Assembly (NCBI GenBank): GCA_035610365.1
Contig: CM069432.1
Span: forward strand, 232,956,532 to 233,020,531
Length of the DNA stretch: 64,000 bases
Direction: 5' to 3'
Source of the DNA: Aquatica leii
Taxonomy: Eukaryota > Arthropoda > Insecta > Coleoptera > Lampyridae
Every line of letters begins with the position of its first letter. The first letter of the stretch is position 1. Shown here in pieces: positions 14,750 to 25,639 of the stretch. Position numbers and translations under genes: made by a program. Below the pieces are notes generated by a model, which saw only the letters and a list, made by a program, of their open reading frames with translations, was not told the DNA's origin and made no database searches.

Positions 14750-17157
14750 CTAAGTGAATTGAGCTTTCCGTGCTTTAATTTTTGTAAATTGTTTAATTAA
14801 ATCTTCAGTGACTAATTCTTTTAGCTGGTCCGTTTCTATTGAAATGATAGCAAAATTATTTAGTCGGTTTTGCCCCATGGTCCATGTTAAATAATTTTTT
14901 ATTATTTTGAGTTTTGAAAAAGATCGTTCTGCTGTAGCTACAGAAACCGGCATTGTTAATAAAATACGAAGTATTATGCTCGTATTGTTAATTGTTATAT
15001 AATTTAAAGTTTCTTCTGGAGACTCTGGATAACTTTTTCATCAAAATTTTGTAAATATTGCAATTCTTTAACAAGTTCCACGGCAATTATGTCTCGTTCA
15101 TTGCGAGTTTTGTCGTTTAATAAATTTTCAACTTTTTGACATAATTCTAATTGTTCGTTTTCAGAATAATTTTTAAATTTATCTATATTCCATAAAAACG
15201 CGAAATTATTAGAGTAAGAAAAAAGTAATTGGAATTTCTCATCTACTGATGTTATGTTTACATCTAGAGCATTAAAAAAACAAAGAACTTTGAACTTTAA
15301 AACTTTGTAGTGGATCGGTCCATCGTCACATTCATAATCAAAATGTTTTTTTCGCGGTCTTAGACCTTTCTTTTTTGAATTTAGGTTCTATGTCTAAGCT
15401 GGATGTTATTTCTTTAGCATCAATCAATAGATCATTAAAACCTTTATCGGAGCGATAAGCTTTCAAAAAATTATTCAAATAAACTTAAAATATTATACCA
15501 CAATATAAGAATGCAAATGAACTCAAAATTTTGCAATTTTTTGGCCAACGATGCAGCCAAATTTTTTACGTTATTTTCAAAGTTTCCTTTGCTTATTTTA
15601 AACAGAGCATCATAAACCTCCCCAAGTTGATACCTTAAAGGAGTTATTGCATCTATTCTACTAGACCATCGAGTATCCGATAAAGGTTTTAAAGTTAAAT
15701 TTGTTACATTAGATAAATTAGATTTCAGAATTGACCGGCGTTTAGTAGAAGCTGAAAAATATACAAACAATTCTTGAACTAAAGAACAAAAGTGATGCTC
15801 AAAGTATTTGATTTTGAGGCATAATTGACTACTAAATTTAGGGTATGATTGCAACAAAGATCAAAGAAAGCTCGCGGATTGAAATTCAATTTTTTTGTAG
15901 ACCATTATGCCTACCACGCATATTTGCCCAATTGTCGTATCTCTGACCCCGCAAATCGTTGATATTTAAGCCTACTTTCTTTAAAGCCGACAAAAGAAAT
16001 TTTGCCAAGGCTTCACCCGACACATCATCTATAGGACATAATAATAAAAAATGTTCTTCTATACTAATTCCCGTGTTCTTTAAATTAACAAATCTTATAG
16101 AAACTAAAATTTGTTTTTGGTGACTAAAGTCAGAAGTGCAGTCTAATAATATCGAATAATATTTTGCCTTTTTAGTTATTTCTAAAATTTTGAATTTGAT
16201 ATTTTCACCGATCAAGTTGATTGCCTCATTTTCTATTTTATCCCCGAGATAGTTTTTGTGATATTTTATTTGAGAGCGTTTTGTATGTTCTGACATAATC
16301 GGGTCGAATTTGAAAATCAATTGTATGCATGTTAAAAAGTTACCATTGTTTTTCTCAAACAACTTATTACTACTTCCACGAAAAGCTAAATTTTGCTGAC
16401 CTAAAAACTGAATCACGTAGAAAATTCTTTCTATAACAGCTTGCCAGTATTTAGTTTCTCTATTTATTACATTTTGAGTTTTAAAATCAATTATTACATT
16501 TTTATTAAAACGGTTAGAAAGATCTAGCAACATTTTCGATATGTAACTTGCTGTTTTCAGGAATGTTTAAATGTTCACTTAAATGCTGAGAGTCATTGTA
16601 ACCAGATTCATCACTTAAGGCGAACAAATTTCAAATCGCTGTTATTAAAAATTTTGTAACAGAAGCAGTAAAGTCAATTTTTTGTTTCGCTCAATTTTTT
16701 CTTTGTTCGGTAAGATTCTAAACTAGTAACTATTGGAAAATTTACGCTTCGACTCCGAACTATCTCTCGGATAAATATCACGTTCTACTAATTCTTGAAT
16801 ATTATTACAACGTAATTTCTTTGGCCATAGTGCAACATCTTTCGAAAGTTGACTCATATTTTCCGTTCTGGTAATTTTTGAAGGTGTGGATTTCTCATTA
16901 TCAGCGGAACTTGAAGATGTTGATGGATTGCTTTCTAGAAGATCAGTTTCTTGTCTGCTGCGGATACTTGTTTCAAGTACAGGTTCAAGATATTAGGATT
17001 CAGCTGATGTATTATTGTTGTTATTATTATTTGACAAAGCAAACTTGAGTTTTGAAAAAAAATGCGTATTTTTGACATGGTTTTCCAGTTCTTCCTCTCT
17101 TTTTCTTTTATTTAGCAAATTTTGATATCCAGACAATTTCTTCTTTTTTTCTGACAT
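14750..17157 (-). pseudogene. hAT transposase pseudogene with DUF4371 and dimerisation domains (ZMYM-type)
   Basis: A nearly full-length but broken minus-strand hAT transposase. The ATG at 17157 opens MSEKKKKLSGYQNLLNKRKR, the usual lysine-rich start of this group, and a Ser/Asn-rich region follows. The frame at 15886-16533 is a DUF4371-type core with KYHKNYLG, KAKYYSILLDCTSD (first catalytic Asp region) and RGQRYDNWANMRGRHNGLQ. A frameshift leads to 15471-15857, containing PLSDTRWSSRIDAI. The last frame, 14750-14953, carries the dimerisation block MPVSVATAERSFSKLKIIKN and ends KARKAQFT. At least three frameshifts or stops disable it. Terminal inverted repeats were not resolved. The DUF4371/ZMYM hAT type commonly goes with CAGGGGCGG-like ends, comparable to the MITE at 22233-22531. 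Confidence 0.85.
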
Positions 17158-18300
17158 CCTGTATACTGTAAAGAAACTGATACGTAAGTAAACATATTGA
17201 CAAATTATTCATGAAAAATGGAATTGTTTCGACGTCTCTAAGTTTATAAATTTTTATAAATAGTAATATTAGTACTTATCAATTATTTTGTTTGAATTTA
17301 CTACAATTAACAATGATGTTTATATAATCAAATATAAAAGGATTTTTGAGATGCAAGTTTTTGGCTTTTAATGTTTTAATAAATCTAAAATAAAAAATAA
17401 ATTTTAGATGAACTCACCTTAATTCACAACACAAAACACATCACTATAAAGTTTGTAAAACTACAAAAAATTAAAATTTCAAAAGCAGATATCTTTTATC
17501 TCATGCACTTTTTCACTTCGCTAAGTTAATTATCGATCGGGCATCCGGCAACAAATGAAATTGCGACCGAAGCAGCGCTTAAGTATATAAAGTTTCGTAC
17601 ATTGCAAGCTCAGACAGGAAAAAAACGCTTGGTCGCTCGTGGGCTCGTTGCAAGCCAAATTTCAAGCTTAAACATGAATAAAATCAGATTTGAGATCACA
17701 CAATTCATGTTCTCCTGTTACGTATTACGTATTCGATCGAATAAATGCTATTATTGGGTACTCTCATTTGCAAAATATATTATTTTTGAAAAATAAATCG
17801 GTTCCCTCGTCTCAAAGAGTAAAAATAAAAAAATAAACAAATAAAAAACAATGTAATAGCTAGCAATTCCTTACTGGTTTTTTTATCATTATAAATTTTG
17901 TTGCTTCATGTTTTTTTTTACTTTTGAGTTTCGATGCTTTTCAGCGCCGTCGTGCACCACACGACTTTTGTCTTATATACAGCGCGGAACTGGGTCTTCC
18001 ATTGGCACTAAACCGTCTTACTTTTGTGATGTTTTTGCTACATCAGTTACGTTCGAGTAGAGATTTTAGATCGTTGAGTTTTATGTCGTTATGGTCTATA
18101 CATCATATTCTACAACGCATCTTACTTTCTTTATATTATTTTGTGTAGATCTCATTAGAAAACATAGCAGTTATTACAAAATGTTTTCTCGGTTTACGTT
18201 AAAATGTTGTTTTGCCGTTTGATTCCAAAAGCTTTTGCATCAACAGAAACACTTCCTCTAATAGATCATTTCCACCGACGTCATCAAGATGGCGTTCAAT
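17158..18300. other. Spacer with no gene recognised
   Basis: This stretch probably holds the 5' flank and terminal repeat of the preceding hAT element, which I could not delimit. A TATATAAAG word at 17584-17592 followed by an open frame (17602-17796) has no supporting motif. The frame at 17924-18148 also looks random. Confidence 0.35.
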
Positions 18301-18950
18301 CAGCTGTTCTGGAGTAAAACAACTAAGTTTACTTATGTCTCTAGTCTGGTTTTTGTGTTAATGCGTTGTAATAGTAATTGCTAATTACTGTACAAATGTA
18401 AATAATTACCTTGAATACCTTTATAAATTTGTAGAACAAAATAAAATGCGATATTTAGAGAAATTAAAATTGATTAATAATATTGACCTCGACACCATTG
18501 ATAAGCAACAATTTATAGATAATTTTAGTAATCTGCTCATTTAACAACAAGAACACATAAGTGAATATCTATTATTTAATGCAATTCCATTCACCCAAAA
18601 TGAAATACGTGCATACAAACGTTTAAATGCCTTTACACACGTTGTGTGAAAGTGAGTCTGTGAACTTGTTCGATTAATCTGCCTAAATGATCTTTTCTTT
18701 CCAGTTTCTTATTGTATGGTATAACAAACAACTGCACCAGCATATGAGGCACTACCAAATTTAATTAGTCGTTTCTGTTTGCTTATATACGCTTCTAATT
18801 ACTTGCTGTTTTAAGTAAATATAACTAAAACTAACTGCTTACGTAGCTGCACTAAATAATTACGCACACATACACACAATGTATCAAAAATTATGGACTA
18901 CTGTACAGCTGATATGTAAATATTTGCAATGTTTTACTCCAGAACAGCTG
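18301..18950 (+). mobile_element. 650-bp element with 20-bp perfect terminal inverted repeats
   Basis: CAGCTGTTCTGGAGTAAAAC at 18301-18320 is repeated as its exact complement at 18931-18950. The flanks give no convincing target duplication (CAAT on the left, TATT on the right). The interior contains a decayed coding fragment (18446-18655), so this is likely a deletion derivative of a larger DNA element rather than a simple MITE. The superfamily is unassigned. Confidence 0.6.
18446..18655 (+). pseudogene. Fragment of an element protein (resembles the YqaJ/SWIM-associated arthropod family)
   Basis: The ATG at 18446 opens MRYLEKLKLINNIDLDTIDK. An in-frame stop follows, then EYLLFNAIPFTQNEIRAYKR, with LNAF and further stops after it. 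The spacing 'YLLF...PFT..E.KAYKSLEAY' resembles the start of uncharacterised arthropod mobile-element proteins that carry SWIM and YqaJ-like nuclease regions. Only about 65 residues remain and the assignment is from memory. It lies inside the 20-bp inverted-repeat element. Confidence 0.35.
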
Positions 18951-20223
18951 TATTACTTCTCTCAAATGACTTATTAGTTATAGAACTTTTGTTGCAATCA
19001 GGGTATCATTTGCTTAAAAACAAAACACGTTCTTGACATCGTTTGCATATACTTTTTGATGTACGTCAAACGATAATTCTTTAATAATTTTTTTTAACAC
19101 CACTACTGTAAATGATTACTAATGTACAAAACACAATTAAATACATATTTACGCAAACTAGTGACTAAAAAAGCAATTATAAAATTTACGCTTTATCTAA
19201 GCTGTGTAGGACAATAAACTAACTAAACTCGTTGCATGTTAAATTGTATTTATTTTGCCAATTTGCATATCATAGGATAACAAAAATTACGTTTACAATT
19301 GTAGAGTTTTCGTGGTTTACATCAAAAATCAATTTGTCCAAAATAACTTAACAAGTTTATTAGATGTTTTTTTCATTACCAAAATTTAATATAATTGTAG
19401 AAAAACCACAGAATAAAATTTAAGTTGAAAGAAATTCTGCACTTGTAAAATTACACACTTTCCGTCATGCTGCTCGTCACTCGTGAGTAACTGTATTTAC
19501 TCGTGCATGATATGATTCTTACAACTCACGTTTTGTATAGTATTTGGTAGTATACTAATATCACCTTGTAATGTGTTTGTTCCACCGTAAGTTTGCTACT
19601 AATGTAAAACAATTTTTTATTAGAAAGTTATTTGCTTAAAACACAATGTACATTACAGTGGCGGTAGATGATGGTCAATTATACAAAAGAATTATTTCAA
19701 TATTATAACTTTAAAAACCCATTCTAGGTAAAGTAAATCAAACGTTACATATTTGCAATTGTAAAATAATAATAAAGTAATTTATAGTATTTTTTGGAGT
19801 CATTCATTGACCACATGATCTAATAGAGAAGCCGCCATTATCTTTTATTATTTGTTGCTCTTAACTTTTCACAATTAATACAAATTTACTCTTAAATCCT
19901 TCTTTTAAGATAGGATAACAAAATCAATTTAGGAATTTTTATGGCGACGTTTCTTACAGGATTCGTGTTATTTCTTAAAAAATTCTTTTAATAGTAGTAT
20001 AGCATAAGGAGCTTTTTTTTAAATAATAGTGACACGGAACTAATCTTAGTATTATAACCGCCCGCGTGCTAGAACAAAAATGTCGCCTCCGCATTACTAA
20101 TGGTTTAATTAAAAATGTGGCCTTGCTCATCGCCCAGAATCAGCCCTGAGTGCTCTTGAGTGTCACACAAAACGTCATCTAAAAAGATACCTAAAGTGGA
20201 CTAAAAAGAATTTGAAAGTAAAT
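18951..20223. other. AT-rich spacer with no gene recognised
   Basis: No coding region, terminal repeat or RNA gene can be supported. Several short open frames appear random. Confidence 0.4.
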
Positions 20224-20237
20224 TGGTATACTATCAA
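20224..20237 (+). repeat. 14-bp target-site duplication of the Penelope-like element (left copy)
   Basis: TGGTATACTATCAA occurs here and again at 21863-21876 in the same orientation, exactly bounding the Penelope-like sequence. Target duplications of about 10-15 bp are normal for such elements. Confidence 0.75.
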
Positions 20238-20269
20238 TGTAATAGCGAAGGCTTCCACGGCCGGAATCT

Positions 20270-20359
20270 ATACTAAGATAAGAACGTCTTCCAGGTTTGG
20301 ACCGTGTCATTGTTGTTGTAACCGAAGTTGCCAACGTTTCGCCCACTTTCGTAAGGGGC
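20270..20359 (-). repeat. 90-bp inverted repeat of the Penelope-like element, 3' copy
   Basis: Nearly identical in reverse orientation to 21774-21863. It contains GAAACGTTGGCAACTTCGG on the minus strand. This copy continues into the TGATGA part of a hammerhead-like core; the other copy does not. Confidence 0.8.
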
Positions 20360-20371
20360 TTCATCAAGGCG
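20335..20371 (-). ncRNA. Hammerhead-ribozyme-like core in the Penelope-like element
   Basis: On the minus strand the order is TGATGA, then a short GCCC...GGGC stem with an internal loop, then GAAACG. This matches the arrangement of conserved hammerhead core boxes (CUGANGA, stem II, GAAA). The first box here reads TTGATGA, so its leading C is replaced or displaced. Hammerhead motifs are known in the terminal regions of Penelope-like elements. I did not establish stem I, stem III or the cleavage site, so activity is unproven and the copy may be degenerate. Confidence 0.5.
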
Positions 20372-20565
20372 TGAGATAAATCGCAAAACTCAAACAAGCA
20401 ACCAAAATCTAACTTAGAACTTCTCAAAAGTTAGGTTATCCACTTGTGAAACGAGCGATAATCTAACTCTGAAAAGGTAAGAAAGAAAACGATAACTTGA
20501 AAAAGCAAACGAAAATCTAACAAAGAACCACTACCAAGCCAGATTCTAAGCTCCGTAGAAGTGAC

Positions 20566-21353
20566 TTAAGAAGAAATAATCTCCGTATATAAAGGAAAAG
20601 GATCGTCACGGATGGTTAAGCTCGAATCTGATTGGGTTATGGTTGATAAGGGGCGTGTTTTCGTTAAATGACTGATGACAGGGAACAAAAGAGGGGATAG
20701 CTCGAAACCACGATCGCGATTGAAGTTATTGGGATGTTTGATGATTTTTATACTTTCTCGGAATTTCTTGTTGAAAAAGAATGGAGATTTGGCAATCAAC
20801 GAAACATTATCAAAATCTATCTTGTGACCTGTAGTAAAATGATTTTCAGCAACCGCAGACTTGGAAATATACCTTTTTCTTATACAACGATCATGTTCTG
20901 AAATGCGAGTAATGACGGAACGACCCGTTTCACCAACGTATACTAAACCACATGAACAAGGAATTTGGTATACACCTTGAGATGAAAGTGTAGGAAATTT
21001 GTCTTTGGGAGAAGGAAGAATCTGAGAGATTTTGCCTGTCGAGTTGAATATGGGTTTAAACCATTCTTACAAAGAAGTTTCCATATTTGACCTGTAACCT
21101 TGTGAATGTAGGGTAAAAAGGCCAATTTCGGGTTGGATTTGGCAGTACAAATGTCCTTAGGTAATCGAGTACGTGGATGTAGACGACGATTAATAACTCT
21201 ATGAATATCTCGTTTTACATAACCATTGTTCACTAAGGTTCTAGTAAGATGACGGAGTTCCGAGTCTAGATTCTCAGGTTGGCAAATAGAAAAGGCACGA
21301 TGAACCAAAGATTCAATAACAGAACGTTTCTGTGCAGGATGATGATGAGACAA
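20566..21353 (-). pseudogene. Penelope-like linker and GIY-YIG endonuclease (frameshifted)
   Basis: Two overlapping minus-strand frames. The first (20943-21353) is the region between reverse transcriptase and endonuclease, with SHHHPAQKRSVIESLVHRA and other basic and aromatic linker motifs of the class. The second, open from about 20990 to 20566, contains GVYQIPCSCGLVYVGETGRS, the GIY-YIG nuclease signature with the Cys pair usual in Penelope endonucleases. It continues with SEHDRCI and AENHFTTGH blocks, whose His and Asn are typical of the fold. A frameshift near 20970 separates the parts. The endonuclease would nick target DNA for integration. Confidence 0.8.
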
Positions 21354-21410
21354 AGCATGAAGGTATCTATCCGTATGACTGGGTTTGTGATAAACAGAAT
21401 GGCCTAGAAG

Positions 21411-21836
21411 TCAGCCGGGCTTACGAGTCATAAGAACATCAAGAAATGGTAGAGAACCATTACTTTCGATTTCCATAGTAAATTTGATATCCAAGTGTTG
21501 ATTGTTAAGATGATCAAGAAACTTAGACAATTCAAGATGACCATGAGACCAAACAATAAACGTGTCGTCAACATACGTAAACCACACTTTAGGTTTTAAT
21601 ATTGATGATACCAAAGCAACCGTTTCAAAGGATTCCATAAAAATGTTAGCTACAACAAGTGATAGAGGAGAACCCATAGCAGCACCAGAAACCTGTTTGT
21701 AAAACTTGTTATCAAATTGGAAGTAAGTAGAAAATAGACACTTATCAATAAGAGGAACCAAACTCAAGTCCTTGCCCCTTACGAAAGTGGGCGAAACGTT
21801 GGCAACTTCGGTTACAACAACAATGACACGGTCCAA
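21411..21836 (-). pseudogene. Penelope-like reverse transcriptase, C-terminal half
   Basis: A 141-residue minus-strand frame with motif B (SGAAMGSPLSLVVANIFME), motif C (WFTYVDDTFIVW) and the following block SNGSLPFLDVLMTRKPG of a reverse transcriptase, the last being characteristic of Penelope-like enzymes. The fingers and motif A are absent. The apparent N-terminus of the frame is encoded by the 90-bp inverted repeat and is not part of the enzyme. A stop and frame change lead to the endonuclease region downstream. Confidence 0.85.
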
Positions 21837-21863
21837 ACCCGGAAGACATTCTTATCTTAGTAT
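21774..21863 (+). repeat. 90-bp inverted repeat of the Penelope-like element, 5' copy
   Basis: Inverted copy of 20270-20359, as judged by eye with only a few mismatches. It joins directly to the truncated reverse transcriptase and to the right-hand target duplication. Confidence 0.8.
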
Positions 21864-21876
21864 GGTATACTATCAA

Positions 21877-22224
21877 CTCTAATTTACTAGAGTAATAATA
21901 TTTCGCATTACGTGTATGAGTGTGCACTTTAGCAGATCATTCTAATAAAACCGTCGCTGCTATCTAGTGTAGTTTAGTTTTGATTTTCAGATAATACAGT
22001 TACATTGTTAGTTTGTTTGTAATTCTTCTTCTTTTCAGTACCATAAATGCTTTTTTTTGGTTCTTGTTTTTAAACAAACGTCTGATCACTTGTGTCTACT
22101 TGCTGACAAAATTTCTAAAATACCCCGTTAAACCAAAAAATCTACGCAATTTATGAACGTTAGTATAGTAATTTGTCTACCGCAATAACTTTTAGTAATG
22201 TTCGTCATAACATTTTATCAGCTA
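21877..22224. other. Spacer with no gene recognised
   Basis: The host-side flank of the Penelope-like insertion. It contains homopolymer T runs and no coding region. Confidence 0.4.
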
Positions 22225-22232
22225 TCACAACC

Positions 22233-22531
22233 CAGGCGCGGCTTCAGAAGGGGGGCCGGGGAGGTTATGGCCCCCCCCCCCCCCCCCGACGTTGAAAATA
22301 ATACTGAAGTTTTTCTCACTTTGTATGTAACACATTCGCTTTTTTAATAGTTGTGTAATTTATGATGCTTTATCGCTTGCAAGTAAAAGCTTGGTGCATA
22401 ACGAAGTGTTATTCAATTTTATATTAACGCCATATTCAATACATTATTATTTAAAAATGTGATTAAACCCCCCCCCCCCCGCTTTAAACTGATGGAGCCC
22501 CCACCGAAATAAACTGCTGGAGCCGCGCCTG
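22233..22531. mobile_element. 299-bp hAT-type MITE with CAGGCGCGGC ends
   Basis: The left end CAGGCGCGGCTTCAG and the right end CTGGAGCCGCGCCTG are inverted repeats with one mismatch. The flanking 8-bp sequences TCACAACC (22225-22232) and TCACAATC (22532-22539) form a target duplication with one mismatch; 8 bp is diagnostic of hAT. The interior is AT-rich with two long poly-C tracts next to the terminal repeats and no ORF. The ends resemble the CAGGGGCGG ends associated with DUF4371/ZMYM-type hAT elements, so the transposase family at 14750-17157 is a candidate mobiliser. Confidence 0.85.
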
Positions 22532-22539
22532 TCACAATC

Positions 22540-23674
22540 CCTCGAAACTAAATCTCATCTTTTTTAAAGGTAATGTTGCAGTTTTCATTGCGTCCAGCAC
22601 TTGAATTAACTGTTTGCAGATGGCATCCCAATTTTCAATATTAGAATAGCGTCCATACACGAAACCTCTGTGTTATCATTTGACAGTCATGAATCTCTCT
22701 ATATTCATTAAGAAACACATAGGAAACGTCGGTAAAACCAAATACCATTTGTTCACAATTTTTATTTATATTCTTTCGGTCTTTTCTTTTAGTACGATTG
22801 AAGAGATTAAGTTTCTATAATTAATTATCAACCGTGATACCCACTTTTTTTACGTCACTAAGAATATCGGGTACGTATATACAGTGAGGCCCGTACAGCC
22901 CAAGTACAGTCATCCTGACGGGCTCCGTTAAGGGAAGGCCCCAAAAACTTTTGGGCGTCACGGTTGTCACACCTAAATTTTGACCCAAAAATCGTTAAAA
23001 AAATTCACTTCAGATATAATTTTTTTAGGTATTTTTATTTAACAAAAACATACGTTTGCGTACCTATCTATTGCACAACATGTACAAAATAAATAACTAA
23101 ACAATCTTTAGCCTCTATTATAAATATTAGGAACGGAACAAATAAAATAACAAATAAACAAACATTTAAAATAACAAATAATTTTTTTTCTGCATCACTA
23201 CAGCAAAACAAAAATATTAAATCCCAAAAACTATTAAACAATCTTTGATCAATTTCGAATAATTACAAACATTACATACTTAAAGCAACTTTTCGAGCCT
23301 TTATATTGGCAAAGTAGTCTATGGTTTGGTCAAAATTCTAATACGAGAGTTCCTAGACTTGTTAACCGTTGTTAGAACATTTTTATTCGGGATAAGGTAC
23401 TAAATTATCGTTGTGCTTGAGCAACTGAAGTGTTTATACAGTGCCAAAATTGTAAATTTGAGATAACGTGTGCCATCTACTGTTTAAAATATAAACTTTC
23501 TTAGTACAATTTAAATATGAATCATTTCTAACCTAGCCCTAATTTAATGCAAAAAGACTCTATGTTCGTAAAAAATACCATTATTTGTTTTAAAAAGTCT
23601 TAAGTGAAACGTAATTAACCTAACTGTTTTACACAACGTATATTACGTGTCTGCGTGTTGATTTTGTTTCGATA
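22540..23674. other. Spacer upstream of a transposase-like pseudogene
   Basis: No gene is supported. The patch at 22875-22990 is GC-richer than its surroundings (CCCGTACAGCCC, GACGGGCTCCG, TTTTGGGCGTCACGG) and may mark the left end of the element carrying the following pseudogene, but no matching right end was found. Confidence 0.35.
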
Positions 23675-24460
23675 ATGAGCAACTCTGATAAAAACTTAGA
23701 AGGTAAGACCAGCCAGTACATAATAAAATGTATTTCAAACGTAACATTGTTATCTTAAAACCATATTTTGCGAGCGAAGATGAATGGTTGGCGTCTAATT
23801 CAGATGAAACACCTGTTGAGAGTGCCTTGTCAACATCTGCTTTTACAAGTACCAGTAGCAGCCTAGAACTAGTAGAAATAAACGCCATAGAAGATAAAGA
23901 AGCCAGTACAGCAGAAGAAAAGCAACAGAAAAGGCGTAAGTTAAACCTTACAAACTGGGAAGAGATACAAAAAGAAATTTCAACGAAAATCAGATAGAAC
24001 GTTGGGTAAAACTTGGGGATGTAGATGTAAATGTGCAGAAAAATGTACAAAAAAAAACGTGAAAAGATTTCTGTTAAATTTAAAAATTTAGTAAATCACA
24101 ACGAAGAAAACTTTTACCTTAGAGGCTGTGTTCGTTCTGTTCCTGCAGCTAGATGTCGTAAGAATAATAAAGGTAGGTCGATTTTCGAATACTGCGTAAT
24201 TATTAAACTGAAGTCTGTACAAATTTGTCAACATTTTTTTTTATCTTTACATGGCATAAAACGAGATAGATTAAGAAAAATAGTCTTAAAGTTGGATAGA
24301 GACATAAAAGTTTCAAAAGACAAACATACTAATCGATCCAATCGTACAAGCGTAAGTAATGTTGAAAAATTTTTTAAAAAACCTTCCGGTTATTGAATCA
24401 CATTATTGTCACAGCCAAAATAAAAACAAGAAAGATTTCTTCTTTCGGATTTATTTGTGT
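23675..24460 (+). pseudogene. Transposase-like gene of an uncharacterised insect family, 5' part
   Basis: The ATG at 23675 gives MSNSDKNLE and is followed directly by a good splice donor (GAAG/GTAAGA at 23703), suggesting a short first intron. The next coding block, DEWLASNSDETPVESALSTS and a Lys-rich tail, ends at a stop near 23997. Then come a Cys-rich piece (CRCKCAEKCTKKN), a frameshift, NEENFYLRGCVRSVPAARCR, VQICQHFFLSLHGIKRDRLR and, after another frameshift, IESHYCHSQNKNKKDFF. This order matches uncharacterised insect and cnidarian proteins that I believe are now labelled DUF7869 and probably derive from a DNA transposon. The gene is broken by at least three frameshifts or stops and continues at 25640. 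Confidence 0.5.
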
Positions 24461-25639
24461 CGATGCTTGTTACAAGCTATAGGTCTTACGAACCTTTCAC
24501 GGCCAACTCACACTAGTCGGAGATAGGGGAGGTTCAAATAAATAGGATTTAAAGAGCGCCAGATCTTTCTAAGTAAAACTTCTGTTTCAATGAAGACAGA
24601 AGGTCCAAGCTTCTAACAAAATCAGGTTTGTAATCCTTGTTACACTGGTTTTCGTGTAACTAAAAAAAAAGAAAAAGATAAATATGTATAACAACTTTAA
24701 TTTAATAACGTAGATTATTAACAACGAGCACCAGAAATTTTGTAGTACATTTTACAATCCATAAATGCCGGAAGTATCAGCAACACACAATACATAGGTT
24801 TACACATAAGGTGTCGATAGCGAAGAAAATTACATGACAAATATCTATGGTTCACAGCATGCGATACACAAAATAATTAATGAAAATGCCTAAATGGCAT
24901 TGAAACAATTATTGTAATTGCGTAAGTTAGAACAAGCAAAATTACGTGAGAGGCTTTTCTGACAGCGACAAAGTAATTAAATAAAACTTACTTACAATTC
25001 AGTACTTGCCCGAAGAAAACGTTTTTCTCGTTGAGTCGATCTGGAATATTTATGAATAGCAAATCGTGTCAACACAATGACTCACGAAAGCAAAAATCTA
25101 CAAAATTGTTAATTAATGCTAAAAGAAATTAGACATAAAAACCCGATTATCGAATGCTGTTGCACACATTAAGTAAAAGTTGATATCGCAATCGACTGAC
25201 GCATAAGGAGTAGTATCTCGGAGAAAAGTTCTTGTCGAGACTTTGTTTTTAGTTTGAACGTAGGCCTTCCAGAATTATAATCGTTCCATGAAGGTATTTC
25301 GTCTATATTAATATCTCATCGATCGATAATACATCGAAACATGCAGCCAACTCGTGACAGGACGTGCTATTAAAATTAACAAGGAAATTGATAAAGAATT
25401 CTAAAAACTAATATCAAAAGCTTGCCCTGTGATGAATAAACTACTAGAAATGCGTTTTCAAATTATATTTTAATTTTCATAAACGCCGATGTTAGAAGAT
25501 TATAGTTATACCATCACAAACACGATTTTAAGTAGTTGACGGTTTGACGTTTTGACAGGAAATGAAACTAAACTCTCTAGAGGACGTCGAAAATAGAAAT
25601 CTAACTTTAGTGTAATGAATATGCAGGGTATTACATTTA
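24461..25639. other. Non-coding insertion or diverged middle of the transposase-like gene
   Basis: About 1.2 kb separates the two coding parts, whereas the protein order suggests only a short piece of protein is missing. This is therefore probably an inserted repeat. No ORF, terminal repeat or duplication could be identified. A GAGGTTCAAAT word near 24530 resembles a pol III B box, but the evidence is insufficient. Confidence 0.35.

Larger units (their letters stand above)
20238..21863 (-). mobile_element. Penelope-like retroelement, 5'-truncated
   Basis: A minus-strand Penelope-like element about 1.6 kb long. Reading 5' to 3' it holds a reverse transcriptase fragment (21411-21836), a linker and a GIY-YIG endonuclease (20566-21353), then a short 3' tail. 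An inverted 90-bp repeat (20270-20359 against 21774-21863) forms both edges, and the 3' copy includes a hammerhead-like core. Direct 14-bp repeats TGGTATACTATCAA flank it. The reverse transcriptase fingers are missing and frameshifts break the linker, so the copy is inactive. The unusual inverted ends fit the complex, partly inverted terminal structures known for this class. Confidence 0.85.

Noticed and set aside
17602..17796. 64-codon frame downstream of a TATATAAAG word as a small gene
   Set aside because: The translation has no recognisable motif and the TATA-like word is common in AT-rich DNA.
24525..24540. Second B-box-like word (GAGGTTCAAAT)
   Set aside because: Isolated match in AT-rich sequence; nothing else in the region looks like a pol III unit.
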